A stretch of 64,000 bases of DNA. It comes from Pseudaminobacter sp047739745. Its GTDB lineage: Bacteria; Pseudomonadota; Alphaproteobacteria; Rhizobiales; Rhizobiaceae. The stretch is from the NCBI RefSeq assembly GCF_047739745.1, contig NZ_JBLLVA010000008.1:109691-173690 (forward strand), read 5' to 3'. Shown piece after piece: positions 25,507 to 34,071 of this stretch. Positions within the stretch are counted from its first letter, which is position 1, and each line of letters begins with the position of its first letter. The notes under the pieces were generated by a model that saw only the letters and a program-made list of their open reading frames with translations, was not told the DNA's origin and did not search any database. The position numbers and the translations under genes are program-made.

Positions 25507-26609
25507 GACGTGCGAACGGCAATTTGCCCGCGCCGGCAGTGGCGCGCGGCACCTCGCCGATCCTGATCACGGGGGGCAGCGGCTTTATCGGCTCGAACCT
25601 CGCCGCCCGTTTTCTCGCCGATGGCGAGGAGGTGATCGTCCTCGACAATCTCAGCCGTGCGGGCGTTGCGCAGAATCTCGCCTGGTTGCGCGAAAACCAT
25701 GGCGACAGAGTACACCTGCTTCAAGCCGACATTCGCGACCTTGAAGCGATACGGCCTGCCTTCAGCGATGCTCGGGCTGTCTTCCATTTCGCCGCTCAGA
25801 CCGCGGTCACCACCAGCTTGGCTGAGCCGGTCGAGGATTTTGAAGTCAATGGTCGCGGAACGCTGAACGTGCTCGAGGCGGCGCGCCACAGCGGCCGGCG
25901 CATGCCGGTGATCTTCGCCAGCACCAACAAGGTCTACGGCAATCTGGACGATCTTTCCATGGTCGAGGCTGGCGACCGCTACGTGCCGGCCGATGACGCC
26001 ATGCGCAGATATGGCATTGATGAAACGCGCGGGCTCGATTTCTGCAGCCCCTATGGCTGCTCCAAGGGTGTCGCCGACCAATATGTGCTCGACTACGCCA
26101 AATCCTACCGGCTGCCGACCGCGGTGCTGCGCATGAGCTGCATCTACGGTCCGCGCCAGTTCGGCACGGAAGACCAGGGCTGGGTAGCACATTTCCTTAT
26201 CCGGGCTCTTCGCCACCAGGCGATCTCCATCTTCGGCGATGGCAAGCAGGTGCGCGACATACTGCATGTCGACGATGCGGTGGCCGCCTATCGGGCGGTG
26301 CTGTGCCAAATCGATCGGGTGCAGGGCCAGGCTTTCAATCTCGGCGGCGGCGCGAGCAATGCCGTGAGCTTGCGCGGCCTGTTGCGGGAGATCGCGCGCA
26401 TAACCGGCAAGGACGTGCCGATAAGCTATGGCGACTGGCGCAGGGGCGATCAGCTCTATTTCGTCGCCGACACCCGCCGACTGCAGACGGCCCTTGGCTG
26501 GCGCCCGACGGTCGGCTGGCGTGAGGGCCTGCGCGACCTCGCCCTCTGGCTTGCCGAGTACCGCTCGTCCGAGCAGGCGGAAATTCCGGAGCGGAGGATA
26601 ACCGCGTGA
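25503..26609 (+). CDS. NAD-dependent epimerase, CDP-paratose 2-epimerase-like
   Basis: The 368-residue extended SDR has the NAD motif TGGSGFIGSN, the segment FASTNKVYGN, the catalytic SPYGCSKG and MSCIYGPRQFGTEDQGWVAHF. The last is the pattern I associate with CDP-paratose/tyvelose 2-epimerases. It would epimerise a deoxy-sugar nucleotide. No CDP-sugar synthesis genes are in the window, so the real substrate may differ. It starts with GTG overlapping the upstream stop (GTGA) and shares ATGA-type overlap with the radical-SAM gene, implying coupled translation. Confidence 0.87.
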   Translation: MRRANGNLPAPAVARGTSPILITGGSGFIGSNLAARFLADGEEVIVLDNLSRAGVAQNLAWLRENHGDRVHLLQADIRDLEAIRPAFSDARAVFHFAAQTAVTTSLAEPVEDFEVNGRGTLNVLEAARHSGRRMPVIFASTNKVYGNLDDLSMVEAGDRYVPADDAMRRYGIDETRGLDFCSPYGCSKGVADQYVLDYAKSYRLPTAVLRMSCIYGPRQFGTEDQGWVAHFLIRALRHQAISIFGDGKQVRDILHVDDAVAAYRAVLCQIDRVQGQAFNLGGGASNAVSLRGLLREIARITGKDVPISYGDWRRGDQLYFVADTRRLQTALGWRPTVGWREGLRDLALWLAEYRSSEQAEIPERRITA

Positions 26610-27898
26610 AAATAGCGCTTGTAAATCCCTGCTGGAGCTATGAGGGCAGCATTTATTTCGGCTGCCGTCACGAACACCTGCCGCTCGAGCTCGGCTACGC
26701 CGCGGCGCTGTTGCAGGATCAGGGACACAAGGCGCTGATGCTCGACGGCCTGCTGCAAAAGCTCGACAATGATGCGCTTGCCGAGCGGGTCGCCGGCTTC
26801 GATCCGGACATGACGGTGGTTACGACCGCACCGACCTACCTGTTCTGGCGCTGCGCACCGCCGGAACTGCGCGTGCCGGCCGAATTCCTGAATGCGCTCG
26901 GCAATCGCGGCGGTGCGACGGTCGCTGTCGGGCCGCATGGCTCGGCCACGCCTGCCACCACGCTCCGTAAGCTCGGCGTCGACCTCGTGGTGCGCGGCGA
27001 ATGCGAGGAGATCATAGCTCGCCTTGCCGAGTCGGAGGACTGGCGCGCCATTCCCTCGACCGCTCATCTCGATGATGGCGAGCTCGTCTGCAATGGCGGC
27101 AATCACGCCAGCGCCTTTGTCGACCATAAGCCGCTCGAATGGCCTGCTGATTGGCTCGCCAATCATTGGCACCATCATCATCGTTTCGATGAAAACCGCC
27201 GGGGATACGGTGCCGAGGTCGAGGCTTCGCGCGGCTGCCCATATGATTGCAGCTTCTGTGCGAAGATCGATTTCCGCGATGCATATCGCCGGCGCAATCA
27301 CGACGCCATCGTCGCGGAGATAGACCGTCTCATCGATCAAGGCGTCGGCTACATCTACTTCATCGACGAGATTTTCCTGCCGCAGAAGGCGTTGCTGGAG
27401 GCCCTGGTCGATCGCGACGTGCAGTTCGGCGTCCAGACCCGCATCGATCTCTGGAAGCCGGAACTGCTCGAATTGCTCGGTGCCGCTGGCTGCGTTTCCG
27501 TCGAGGCGGGTCTTGAAAGTCTGACGGTCGAAGGCCGCGAAATGCTGGCGAAGCGCTGCCGGCTCGACACCGAAGCGCTGGCCGAGCTGCTGATCAAGAC
27601 GCGCCGCCACGTGCCTTTCGTCCAGGCCAATCTGATCGGCGTCGTGACCGACGACAAGTCTCTTGTCGACTATTGGCGCGATCGCCTGATCTCGAACGGC
27701 GTGTGGGCCAACGAGCCGGTGCCGCTTTATCCCTATCCGAGCTCGCCGCATTACCGGCGGCTTTGGGGCGAGCCGGACGATCGCGCCTGGGAGCGCGCCC
27801 ACGAACATTATCTGGCATCGTTCCAAAGCTTCAGCGACCTGCAGGACAAGCAACCGCTGCCCCTGCCGGTATTGGAGGACGCGTGCTGCAACGCCTGA
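26606..27898 (+). CDS. B12-binding-domain radical SAM protein of a rhizobial glycan cluster
   Basis: The 430-residue protein has an N-terminal cobalamin-binding-like domain (MKIALVNPCW to about 150) and a radical SAM barrel with Cys211, Cys215 and Cys218 in RGCPYDCSFC. A His-rich stretch, NHWHHHHRF, lies just before it. B12-radical SAM enzymes often C- or P-methylate unreactive carbons or rearrange rings; a C-methylated sugar or cyclitol is a reasonable guess here. I recall that family naming links this protein (TIGR04295) to a conserved rhizobial cluster called rhizo-twelve; this was not checked. It lies between epimerase and glycosyltransferase genes. Confidence 0.88.
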   Translation: MKIALVNPCWSYEGSIYFGCRHEHLPLELGYAAALLQDQGHKALMLDGLLQKLDNDALAERVAGFDPDMTVVTTAPTYLFWRCAPPELRVPAEFLNALGNRGGATVAVGPHGSATPATTLRKLGVDLVVRGECEEIIARLAESEDWRAIPSTAHLDDGELVCNGGNHASAFVDHKPLEWPADWLANHWHHHHRFDENRRGYGAEVEASRGCPYDCSFCAKIDFRDAYRRRNHDAIVAEIDRLIDQGVGYIYFIDEIFLPQKALLEALVDRDVQFGVQTRIDLWKPELLELLGAAGCVSVEAGLESLTVEGREMLAKRCRLDTEALAELLIKTRRHVPFVQANLIGVVTDDKSLVDYWRDRLISNGVWANEPVPLYPYPSSPHYRRLWGEPDDRAWERAHEHYLASFQSFSDLQDKQPLPLPVLEDACCNA

Positions 27899-28998
27899 GC
27901 GCCCCCCGCCGCATCCTGATGACGCTCGACGCTGTCGGCGGGGTCTGGCGCTATGCAATGAATGTAGCGGCGGGGTTGCGAGATGTCGGCATCGAGACCG
28001 TCTTCGCCGGTCTCGGTCCGGCTTCTTCCATAGAGCAGCGGCGGGAAGCCGAGCAGCTTGGCGATCTCGTTTGGATCGAAGCGCCGCTCGACTGGACTGC
28101 AAGTGCCGAGAGCGAGTTGAGGGATGTGCCTGAACTCATCGCGGCGCTCGCAAGCGAGAAAAAGGCGGATCTTCTCCATCTCAACCTGCCGTCACAGGCT
28201 TGGCGCATGCATGCGTCCTGTCCGGTGGTCGTCGTTTCCCATTCCTGCGTGGTCACCTGGTTCCATGGCGTACGTGGCGAGGCGGTGCCGTCGGCATGGG
28301 CATGGCACGAAAAGCTCAATCGCGCCGGTTTCGAAAATGCCGATGCGGTGGTGGCGCCAAGCCGCAGCCACGCCGACATGCTTTTGGCCTGCTATGGCGC
28401 CATTCACGGTCTTTCCGTCGTGCCCAATGCAATTGCCACATGCCCGTTTGCCGCGAGCAAGCAAGATTACGTATTCGCGGTCGGCCGGTGGTGGGACGAG
28501 GGCAAGAACGGGCGGGTTCTCGATTGCGCGGCGCGGGAAATGAAATTGCCGGTGCGGATGGTGGGCCCGACGACCGGCCCGAACGGACAGTCGGTCGAGA
28601 TCAGCCATGCTGAGAAACTCGGTGAATTGCCCAATCAGGCGGTGCGCCGGCTGATGGGCCGCGCCGCGATCTTTGTCTCGCCCAGCGTCTATGAGCCTTT
28701 CGGCCTGGCGGCGCTCGAGGCGGCGCAGGCCGAGGCCGCGCTCGTGCTTTCCGACATTCCGACCTATCGCGAATTCTGGGATGGAGCCGCTCTCTTTGCC
28801 GATCCCGGCGAGCCGGAAGGATTCGCCGACGCGGTGAACCGTCTGGCCCGGGACGCTGCGCTTCGCAGCGCGCTTGCTTCAAGGGCGAGCGCCAGGATGA
28901 GGCGCTTTTCGCCGCAAACCCAGGCGCGCGCTTTGCTGGACGTCTACACAAGCGCCGCCGCTCGGGCTTCGAGGCAGCGGGCCGAGGTTATGGTGTAG
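27883..28998 (+). CDS. Glycosyltransferase, GT4-like
   Basis: The 371-residue cytosolic protein has the GT-B fold. The N-terminal half starts RILMTLDAVGGVWRYAMNVAAGL, and the nucleotide-binding C-terminal half has SVYEPFGLAALEAAQAEAALVLSD, the E-x7-E motif of GT4 enzymes. It would transfer a sugar from a nucleotide donor to a growing glycan; donor and acceptor are unknown. The GTG at 27883 has GGAGG upstream and overlaps the radical-SAM gene by 16 bases. ATG 27919 is an alternative that would trim 12 residues. Confidence 0.87.
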   Translation: MLQRLSAPRRILMTLDAVGGVWRYAMNVAAGLRDVGIETVFAGLGPASSIEQRREAEQLGDLVWIEAPLDWTASAESELRDVPELIAALASEKKADLLHLNLPSQAWRMHASCPVVVVSHSCVVTWFHGVRGEAVPSAWAWHEKLNRAGFENADAVVAPSRSHADMLLACYGAIHGLSVVPNAIATCPFAASKQDYVFAVGRWWDEGKNGRVLDCAAREMKLPVRMVGPTTGPNGQSVEISHAEKLGELPNQAVRRLMGRAAIFVSPSVYEPFGLAALEAAQAEAALVLSDIPTYREFWDGAALFADPGEPEGFADAVNRLARDAALRSALASRASARMRRFSPQTQARALLDVYTSAAARASRQRAEVMV

Positions 28999-29000
28999 CC

Positions 29001-30131
29001 ATGCGCTTTCTCCTGTACACACATTCTCTGGTCTCGGATTGGAACCACGGCAACGCGCACTTCCTGAGAGGCGTGATGCGCGAACTGATCGCACGCGGCC
29101 ACGACGCCATTGCGCTGGAGCCTGAACATGGCTGGAGCCGGCGCCATCTCGTCGCGCAGAATGGCAGCGTCGCGACTGAGCGTTTCGAGCGTGATTTTCC
29201 GACCTTGCGTACTCAGGTCTATGACGAGGATTTCGACCATGAAGCGGCGCTGGCCGTCGCCGACGTGGTGATCGTGCATGAGTGGATCGAGCCCGAACTG
29301 GTCGCCCGGATCGGCCGGGCACGGCGGGAAGGCGGCGCCTTCACCCTCTTCTTTCACGACACACACCATCGCGCGGTGACGGCGACAAGCGATATCGCCG
29401 ATCTGATGTTGCAGGACTATGACGGCATTCTGGCCTTCGGGGAAACGCTGCGGCAGCGCTATGTCGATGCCGGATGGGGTCCGCGGGCCTTCACCTGGCA
29501 TGAGGCCGCTGACGATCGCCTGTTTCGTCCCTTGCCCGAGGTCGAGAAGACCGGCGACCTGGTGTGGATCGGCAATTGGGGCGACGAGGAACGCAGCGCC
29601 GAGATTGGCGCTTTCCTGATCGAGCCGGCACGCCGTTTGTGCATCGATGGCACCGTGTACGGCGTACGCTATCCCGACCAGGCCTTGATCGCGCTGGACG
29701 AGGCCGGCTTGCGCTATCGCGGCTGGATCGCGAATGCGGATGTACCGCATGCGTTCGCCGGGCATCGGGTGACGATCCATGTGCCGCGTCGTCCCTATCT
29801 GGATTCGCTGCGCGGCATTCCGACAATCCGCGTCTTCGAAGCTTTGGCTTGCGGTATTCCGCTGATTTCAGCGCCCTGGGATGATGCGGAAAACCTGTTC
29901 CGTCCCGGTAAGGATTTCCTCTTTGCGCAGGATAGCGACGAGATGACCGGCCTTCTGGCTCAGGTCCTGAACGATGCCGACCGCGCCGCCGAACTCGCTG
30001 CTTCGGGACTCGAAATCATCAGGACGCGTCACACCTGCCGACACCGTGTCGACGAGCTTTTCTCCATTCTCGCGGCGTGTGGAACGGCCCGCGTTCTCGA
30101 CCAGCTAATACCCATGGAGGCCGCACAGTGA
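29001..30131 (+). CDS. CgeB-like glycosyltransferase (first of three in tandem)
   Basis: The 376-residue GT-B protein has LLYTHSLVSDWNHGNAHFLRGVM at the N-terminus and the nucleotide-binding segment IPTIRVFEALACGIPLISAPWDDAENLF near 275-300. This resembles the CgeB/Glyco_trans_1_2 family known from spore-coat glycosylation. It begins two bases after the previous stop and overlaps the next gene by four. The next two genes encode proteins of the same layout, so three rounds of related transfers, or duplicated genes with different donors, are likely. Confidence 0.82.
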   Translation: MRFLLYTHSLVSDWNHGNAHFLRGVMRELIARGHDAIALEPEHGWSRRHLVAQNGSVATERFERDFPTLRTQVYDEDFDHEAALAVADVVIVHEWIEPELVARIGRARREGGAFTLFFHDTHHRAVTATSDIADLMLQDYDGILAFGETLRQRYVDAGWGPRAFTWHEAADDRLFRPLPEVEKTGDLVWIGNWGDEERSAEIGAFLIEPARRLCIDGTVYGVRYPDQALIALDEAGLRYRGWIANADVPHAFAGHRVTIHVPRRPYLDSLRGIPTIRVFEALACGIPLISAPWDDAENLFRPGKDFLFAQDSDEMTGLLAQVLNDADRAAELAASGLEIIRTRHTCRHRVDELFSILAACGTARVLDQLIPMEAAQ

Positions 30132-31222
30132 GGATCGCTTTCTATGGTTCCAGCCTGCTGTCATCCTATTGGAACGGAGCCGCGACCTATTATCGAGGCC
30201 TGCTGCGGGCGCTCGCCGGATTGGGCTACGACATCACCTTCTACGAGCCGAATGTCTATGACAGGCAGGCGAACCGGGACATCGATCCGCCGGACTGGTG
30301 CAAGGTCGTGGTTTATGACGGCACCGTCGAGGCCGTGAAGGCGACCGCGCTCGAGGCGGCAAGTGCTGATATCGTGGTGAAGGCCAGCGGGGTCGGCTTC
30401 GAGGATGACGCCCTTCTCGATGCGGTGCTGATCGCCGCTCGGCCGCAGGCACTGAAGGTCTTCTGGGATGTCGACGCGCCGGCGACGCTGGCGGAGTTGC
30501 GGGAGCGATCGGATCATCCGCTTCACCGCGCACTCAAGCGCATCGATCTGGTGCTGACCTATGGCGGCGGCGCACCGGTGGTCGAAGCCTATCGTGAAAT
30601 GGGGGCGGCGGACTGCATTCCGATCTACAACGCGCTGGACCCGGAAACTCACCATCCCGTGCGGTCGGATGCGCGCTTTTCCGCCGACCTTGCCTTTCTT
30701 GGCAACCGCTTGCCGGACCGCGAGGAGCGCGTCGATTCCTTCTTCTTCGAGCCAGCCGCCTATCTGCCGCGGCTTTCCTTCCTGCTCGGCGGTTCGGGCT
30801 GGGCCGACAAGCCTATGTCCGGCAATATCCATTATATCGGCCATGTGCCGACCCGCGACCACAATGCCTTCAACGTCAGTCCGAGGGCTGTCCTCAACAT
30901 CAGCCGGGCCAGCATGGCGCTGAACGGCTTTTCGCCGGCCACCCGCGTGTTCGAGGCAGCCGGGGCCGGCGCCTGCCTGATCACCGATGCCTGGATCGGC
31001 CTCGAGCAATTCCTGGCCGAAGGCGAGGAAGTTCTGGTGGCCCGCGACGGCAAGGACGTCGCCGCGTTGCTTCAGGAACTGACCGACGCACGGGCGCGGG
31101 AAATCGGCCGGAACGCGCTCCGCCGTGTGCTTCGAGACCATACCTACGCGCAGCGCGCCGCTGAAACCGATCGGATTTTCCGGCGGTTTGTGCGCACGCC
31201 TGCCGTGGAGGCGGCCGAATGA
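30128..31222 (+). CDS. CgeB-like glycosyltransferase (second in tandem)
   Basis: The 364-residue product begins with RIAFYGSSLLSSYWNGAATYYRGLLRAL and ends with a donor-binding domain containing FSPATRVFEAAGAGACLITDAWIGLEQFL. Similarity to both neighbours at the same positions (NG-A-x-Y/F-RGLLR and RVFEAA) marks it as a paralogue. Start is GTG within a four-base overlap (GTGA). It probably works on the same glycan as the flanking enzymes; specificity cannot be read. Confidence 0.82.
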   Translation: MRIAFYGSSLLSSYWNGAATYYRGLLRALAGLGYDITFYEPNVYDRQANRDIDPPDWCKVVVYDGTVEAVKATALEAASADIVVKASGVGFEDDALLDAVLIAARPQALKVFWDVDAPATLAELRERSDHPLHRALKRIDLVLTYGGGAPVVEAYREMGAADCIPIYNALDPETHHPVRSDARFSADLAFLGNRLPDREERVDSFFFEPAAYLPRLSFLLGGSGWADKPMSGNIHYIGHVPTRDHNAFNVSPRAVLNISRASMALNGFSPATRVFEAAGAGACLITDAWIGLEQFLAEGEEVLVARDGKDVAALLQELTDARAREIGRNALRRVLRDHTYAQRAAETDRIFRRFVRTPAVEAAE

Positions 31223-32352
31223 GCGACCTCCCGCTGGACATCGTGGTCGTCGGCCTCTCGCTTTCCTCATCCTGGGGCAACGGGCATGCAACGACATTTC
31301 GAGGGTTGTTACGCGGCCTGGATGCGCTCGGCCATCGGGTCTTGTTCCTGGAGCGCGACGTGCCCTGGTATGCGCGACATCGCGATCTGGCCATGCCGGA
31401 CTTCTGCGAGCTGGCTTATTACGACGGGGTCGACGATTTGCGCGAGCGCCTCGCCGGGCGCGTGTCCGGCGCGGACGCGGTGATCGTCGGCTCCTTCGTG
31501 CCGGAGGGCGTCGCAATCATCGACATGATCGCGAGCCTGCGGCCCGCCTGCCTCTGCTTCTACGACATCGATACGCCGGTCACGCTGGCGAAGCTTGCTC
31601 GGCGCGACGAGGAATATTTGGCCGGCCGGCAGATTGGGCTGTTCGACATCTATTTCTCCTTTACCGGCGGGCCGGTGCTGCAGCGCTTGCAGGACTGCCA
31701 CGGTGCGCGTCGCGCCGCCGCCCTTTACTGTTCCGTCGATGCCTCGCGCTATCGCCCGACAGGCGAGCCGGTCCGATGGGACCTTGGCTATCTCGGCACA
31801 TACAGCGCCGACCGGCAAAAGACGCTGGAGCAGTTTCTGATCGAACCGGCGCGGCTGTTGCCGCAAATGCATTTCGTCGTCGCCGGCCCGCAATACCCGT
31901 CCGGCATCGATTGGCCGGCCAATGTCGAGCGGATCGAACACCTGCCGCCGAAGGATCATCCATCTTTCTATAGCCGGCAGCGTTTCACGCTCAACGTCAC
32001 CCGCGCCGACATGATTGCCGCCGGCTGGTCGCCCAGTGTCCGGTTGTTCGAGGCTGCTGCTTGCGGAGCGCCGATCATTTCCGATTTCTGGGAAGGGCTC
32101 GGCACGCTTCTGCCTGAAGGCGAAGCGTTGCTGGTGGCCCGCACAACCGACGATGTCGTGCGACTGCTGACCTCCATGCCCGAAGACCGGCGCAAGGCGA
32201 TGGCCACTGCCGCCCGGGAGCGTGTGTTGAGCTCCCATACCGGGGATATGCGCGCGGCTCAGCTGATCGGGCATCTGCGGAAAGTCCGCGATGGGGGCAA
32301 GGCGATCAAAACCGAGGATCATGCATATGCTGACACGCACGACGCAGCGTGA
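31219..32352 (+). CDS. CgeB-like glycosyltransferase (third in tandem)
   Basis: The 377-residue protein starts with LDIVVVGLSLSSSWGNGHATTFRGLLRGL. It carries the shared donor-site segment SPSVRLFEAAACGAPIISDFWEGLGTLL near residue 275. The FNLYG-like site of other GT families is absent. The start overlaps the second copy (ATGA), and its 3' end overlaps the UDP-xylose synthase-like start by 26 bases. A near-identical plan across the three proteins suggests duplication followed by divergence. Confidence 0.82.
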   Translation: MSDLPLDIVVVGLSLSSSWGNGHATTFRGLLRGLDALGHRVLFLERDVPWYARHRDLAMPDFCELAYYDGVDDLRERLAGRVSGADAVIVGSFVPEGVAIIDMIASLRPACLCFYDIDTPVTLAKLARRDEEYLAGRQIGLFDIYFSFTGGPVLQRLQDCHGARRAAALYCSVDASRYRPTGEPVRWDLGYLGTYSADRQKTLEQFLIEPARLLPQMHFVVAGPQYPSGIDWPANVERIEHLPPKDHPSFYSRQRFTLNVTRADMIAAGWSPSVRLFEAAACGAPIISDFWEGLGTLLPEGEALLVARTTDDVVRLLTSMPEDRRKAMATAARERVLSSHTGDMRAAQLIGHLRKVRDGGKAIKTEDHAYADTHDAA

Positions 32353-33334
32353 AAAAACCGTGCTTGTTGCCGGTGGTGCCGGTTTCGTCGGCTCGCATCT
32401 TTGCGAGGCGCTCCTTCAGGCCGGCCGCAACGTCATCAGCGTCGACAACTACCTGACCGGCCTCCAGCGAAACATTGCGGACCTACGCGGCTTTGCCCGC
32501 TTCACCTCAATCGCTCACGACATCTGCGATCCGCTGGAAATCGATGGACCGATTGACGCGATCTATAATCTCGCCTGTGCCGCGTCGCCACCTGCCTACC
32601 AGGCCGATCCGGTCCACACGATGATGACGAACGTGCTCGGCACCAAGACGCTCCTCGATCTTGCCGAACGCCATGGCGCCACTTTCGTGCAGGCTTCGAC
32701 CAGCGAAGTCTATGGCGATCCCGAACAGCACCCGCAGCGGGAGGACTATCGAGGCCATGTCAACTGCACCGGCCCGCGCGCCTGCTACGATGAGGGCAAG
32801 CGTGCGGCTGAAGCTCTTTGCTTCGACTTCCTGCGGGCCGGACGAGCCGATGCCCGCGTGGCGCGGATATTCAACACCTACGGCCCGCGCATGCGGCCCG
32901 ACGACGGGCGCATCGTCTCCAATCTCATCGTCCAGGCGCTCAAATCCGAGCCGCTGACCATCTACGGGAGCGGCCAGCAGACGCGCTCCTTCTGCTATGT
33001 GTCCGATCTGGTGCGCGGCCTCATGGCATTGATGGATGCCTCGGCTAATCCGGAAATGCCGATCAATCTCGGCAACCCGGCGGAGTTCACCATCAACGAA
33101 CTGGCAGACAAAGTGGTCGCGCTCGTCCCGACCGGGTCGCCACGGCTCTACAGGCCGCTGCCCTGCGATGATCCGCAACGCCGGCGTCCCGACATCAGCC
33201 GTGCCAGGAAGACGCTCGGCTGGGCGCCGGACGTGACCTTGGCGGAAGGGTTGCCAAGGACCATCGACTGGTTCGCCTCCGTGATTTCCAGGCCCGCCCG
33301 TCCGGCGGGAATGGCCAGGCAGTCGGCGCGCTGA
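32327..33334 (+). CDS. UDP-glucuronate decarboxylase (UDP-xylose synthase)-like
   Basis: The 335-residue SDR has GGAGFVGSHLCEALL, the VDNYLTGLQRNI segment, NLACAASPPAYQADPVHT and STSEVYGDPEQHPQ with the GPRACYDEGKR catalytic Y-x3-K. These match UXS enzymes, which convert UDP-glucuronate to UDP-xylose. Ugd at 22168 would supply the substrate. ATG 32327 is preferred because GAGG is nine bases before it. It ends the operon that starts at 24400; the glycosidase at 38475, if xylan-like, would fit a xylose-containing product. Confidence 0.9.
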   Translation: MLTRTTQREKTVLVAGGAGFVGSHLCEALLQAGRNVISVDNYLTGLQRNIADLRGFARFTSIAHDICDPLEIDGPIDAIYNLACAASPPAYQADPVHTMMTNVLGTKTLLDLAERHGATFVQASTSEVYGDPEQHPQREDYRGHVNCTGPRACYDEGKRAAEALCFDFLRAGRADARVARIFNTYGPRMRPDDGRIVSNLIVQALKSEPLTIYGSGQQTRSFCYVSDLVRGLMALMDASANPEMPINLGNPAEFTINELADKVVALVPTGSPRLYRPLPCDDPQRRRPDISRARKTLGWAPDVTLAEGLPRTIDWFASVISRPARPAGMARQSAR

Positions 33335-33354
33335 GGCTCAAAAGCCATCCTTTC

Positions 33355-33380
33355 GGAACAAACCGCCAGGGCGCGCGGTT
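33355..33380 (+). promoter_or_regulatory. EcfG-type promoter for the 58-aa gene
   Basis: GGAAC (33355-33359), 17 bases and GGTT (33377-33380) end 23 bases before the ATG. Confidence 0.7.
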
Positions 33381-33402
33381 TGACCGCGACGAGAGGTGCA
33401 TC

Positions 33403-33579
33403 ATGGAAAAGATCGAGGAAATCGACGCGATGTGCGAACGACAGAAGGAGGATTTCCTTCGCCGCTCTTCACTGACCTATCTTGAGTGCTGCATAAGCCT
33501 GATGCTCACCCATATGAGCGTCGAGGAGGTAGCCGCCATCCTCGAGCGGCAGGCCGAAACACTCCGTGAATTGGACTAG
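33403..33579 (+). CDS. Small helical protein with Cys pair, 58 aa
   Basis: The protein starts MEKIEEIDAMCERQKEDFLR and continues into LTYLECCISLMLTHMSVEEVAAILERQ. It reads as two amphipathic helices with three Cys and a C-terminal acidic end. ATG 33403 has GAGAGG at good spacing, the codon use matches neighbours, and an EcfG-type promoter sits directly upstream. I recognise no family. A helical-hairpin regulator or small adaptor is possible but only a guess. It ends six bases before the convergent secreted-protein gene. Confidence 0.7.
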   Translation: MEKIEEIDAMCERQKEDFLRRSSLTYLECCISLMLTHMSVEEVAAILERQAETLRELD

Positions 33580-33584
33580 TCGGC

Positions 33585-33962
33585 TCAGAAGCTGCGTGGC
33601 GGCACGAACAGGCAGATAGTGCGACCGTCGTCGGCACCGTCGGCCGAACACCAGTGATATTCGCCGTCCGGCGAATCTTTCACCCGCCCGTCCTTATAGG
33701 ACAGGACCTCGCCAGTACCGATGATGACATAGCCTTCCGGCCGTTCCGAAATGGCCTTGTGCGCAACCTCGCGGCAATCCTGATTGGAACAGCAGTTCAG
33801 CGGATAGGCCCAGCCGGAGGGCGCCTGATGGGCGCGTGCCGGCGGGGAGCCCGCCAGCGCCAAGGCGACGGCTGATGGCAGCAGCAGGAAGAACACCTTC
33901 GCACCCCGGGACTGCAATGAAAACGTGGATCGAAAAAGAAGATGAAGGCTCTCGCGCAACAT
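33585..33962 (-). CDS. Secreted Cys-containing protein, 125 aa
   Basis: A signal peptide (hydrophobic core at 22-38, cut near ARA/HQ) precedes a mature domain of about 80 residues with five Cys. It carries WAYPLNCCSNQDCREV and, near the end, YHWCSADGADDGRTICLFVPP. The pattern occurs in several rhizobial periplasmic proteins I have seen without a known role; disulfides are likely. ATG 33962 has a perfect AAGGAG site. A relaxed GGAAC-N16-TGTT promoter is 22 bases upstream. Confidence 0.82.
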   Translation of the reverse strand: MLRESLHLLFRSTFSLQSRGAKVFFLLLPSAVALALAGSPPARAHQAPSGWAYPLNCCSNQDCREVAHKAISERPEGYVIIGTGEVLSYKDGRVKDSPDGEYHWCSADGADDGRTICLFVPPRSF

Positions 33963-33983
33963 TGTAGGTCTCCTTCTGCCTCA

Positions 33984-34008
33984 AACATTTGCAGCGGAGC
34001 CATGTTCC
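33984..34008 (-). promoter_or_regulatory. Relaxed EcfG-like promoter for the secreted protein
   Basis: Minus-strand GGAAC (34008-34004), 16 bases and TGTT (33987-33984); only the first base of the -10 differs from the strict pattern. Confidence 0.5.
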
Positions 34009-34071
34009 CGCGCCCAGGGCAGGCTTGTTCAACAATTGTGCCGATCGGACATGAAGGGTGTAGGGTCCTGC

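Noticed and set aside
26456..28102. Antisense open frame of 548 codons over the radical-SAM and glycosyltransferase genes
   Set aside because: Low-complexity Arg/Ala composition and no motif. The plus-strand genes have catalytic motifs and coupled starts.
30161..31516. Antisense open frame of 451 codons over the second CgeB-like gene
   Set aside because: Arg-rich translation with no domain; the sense proteins are conserved paralogues.
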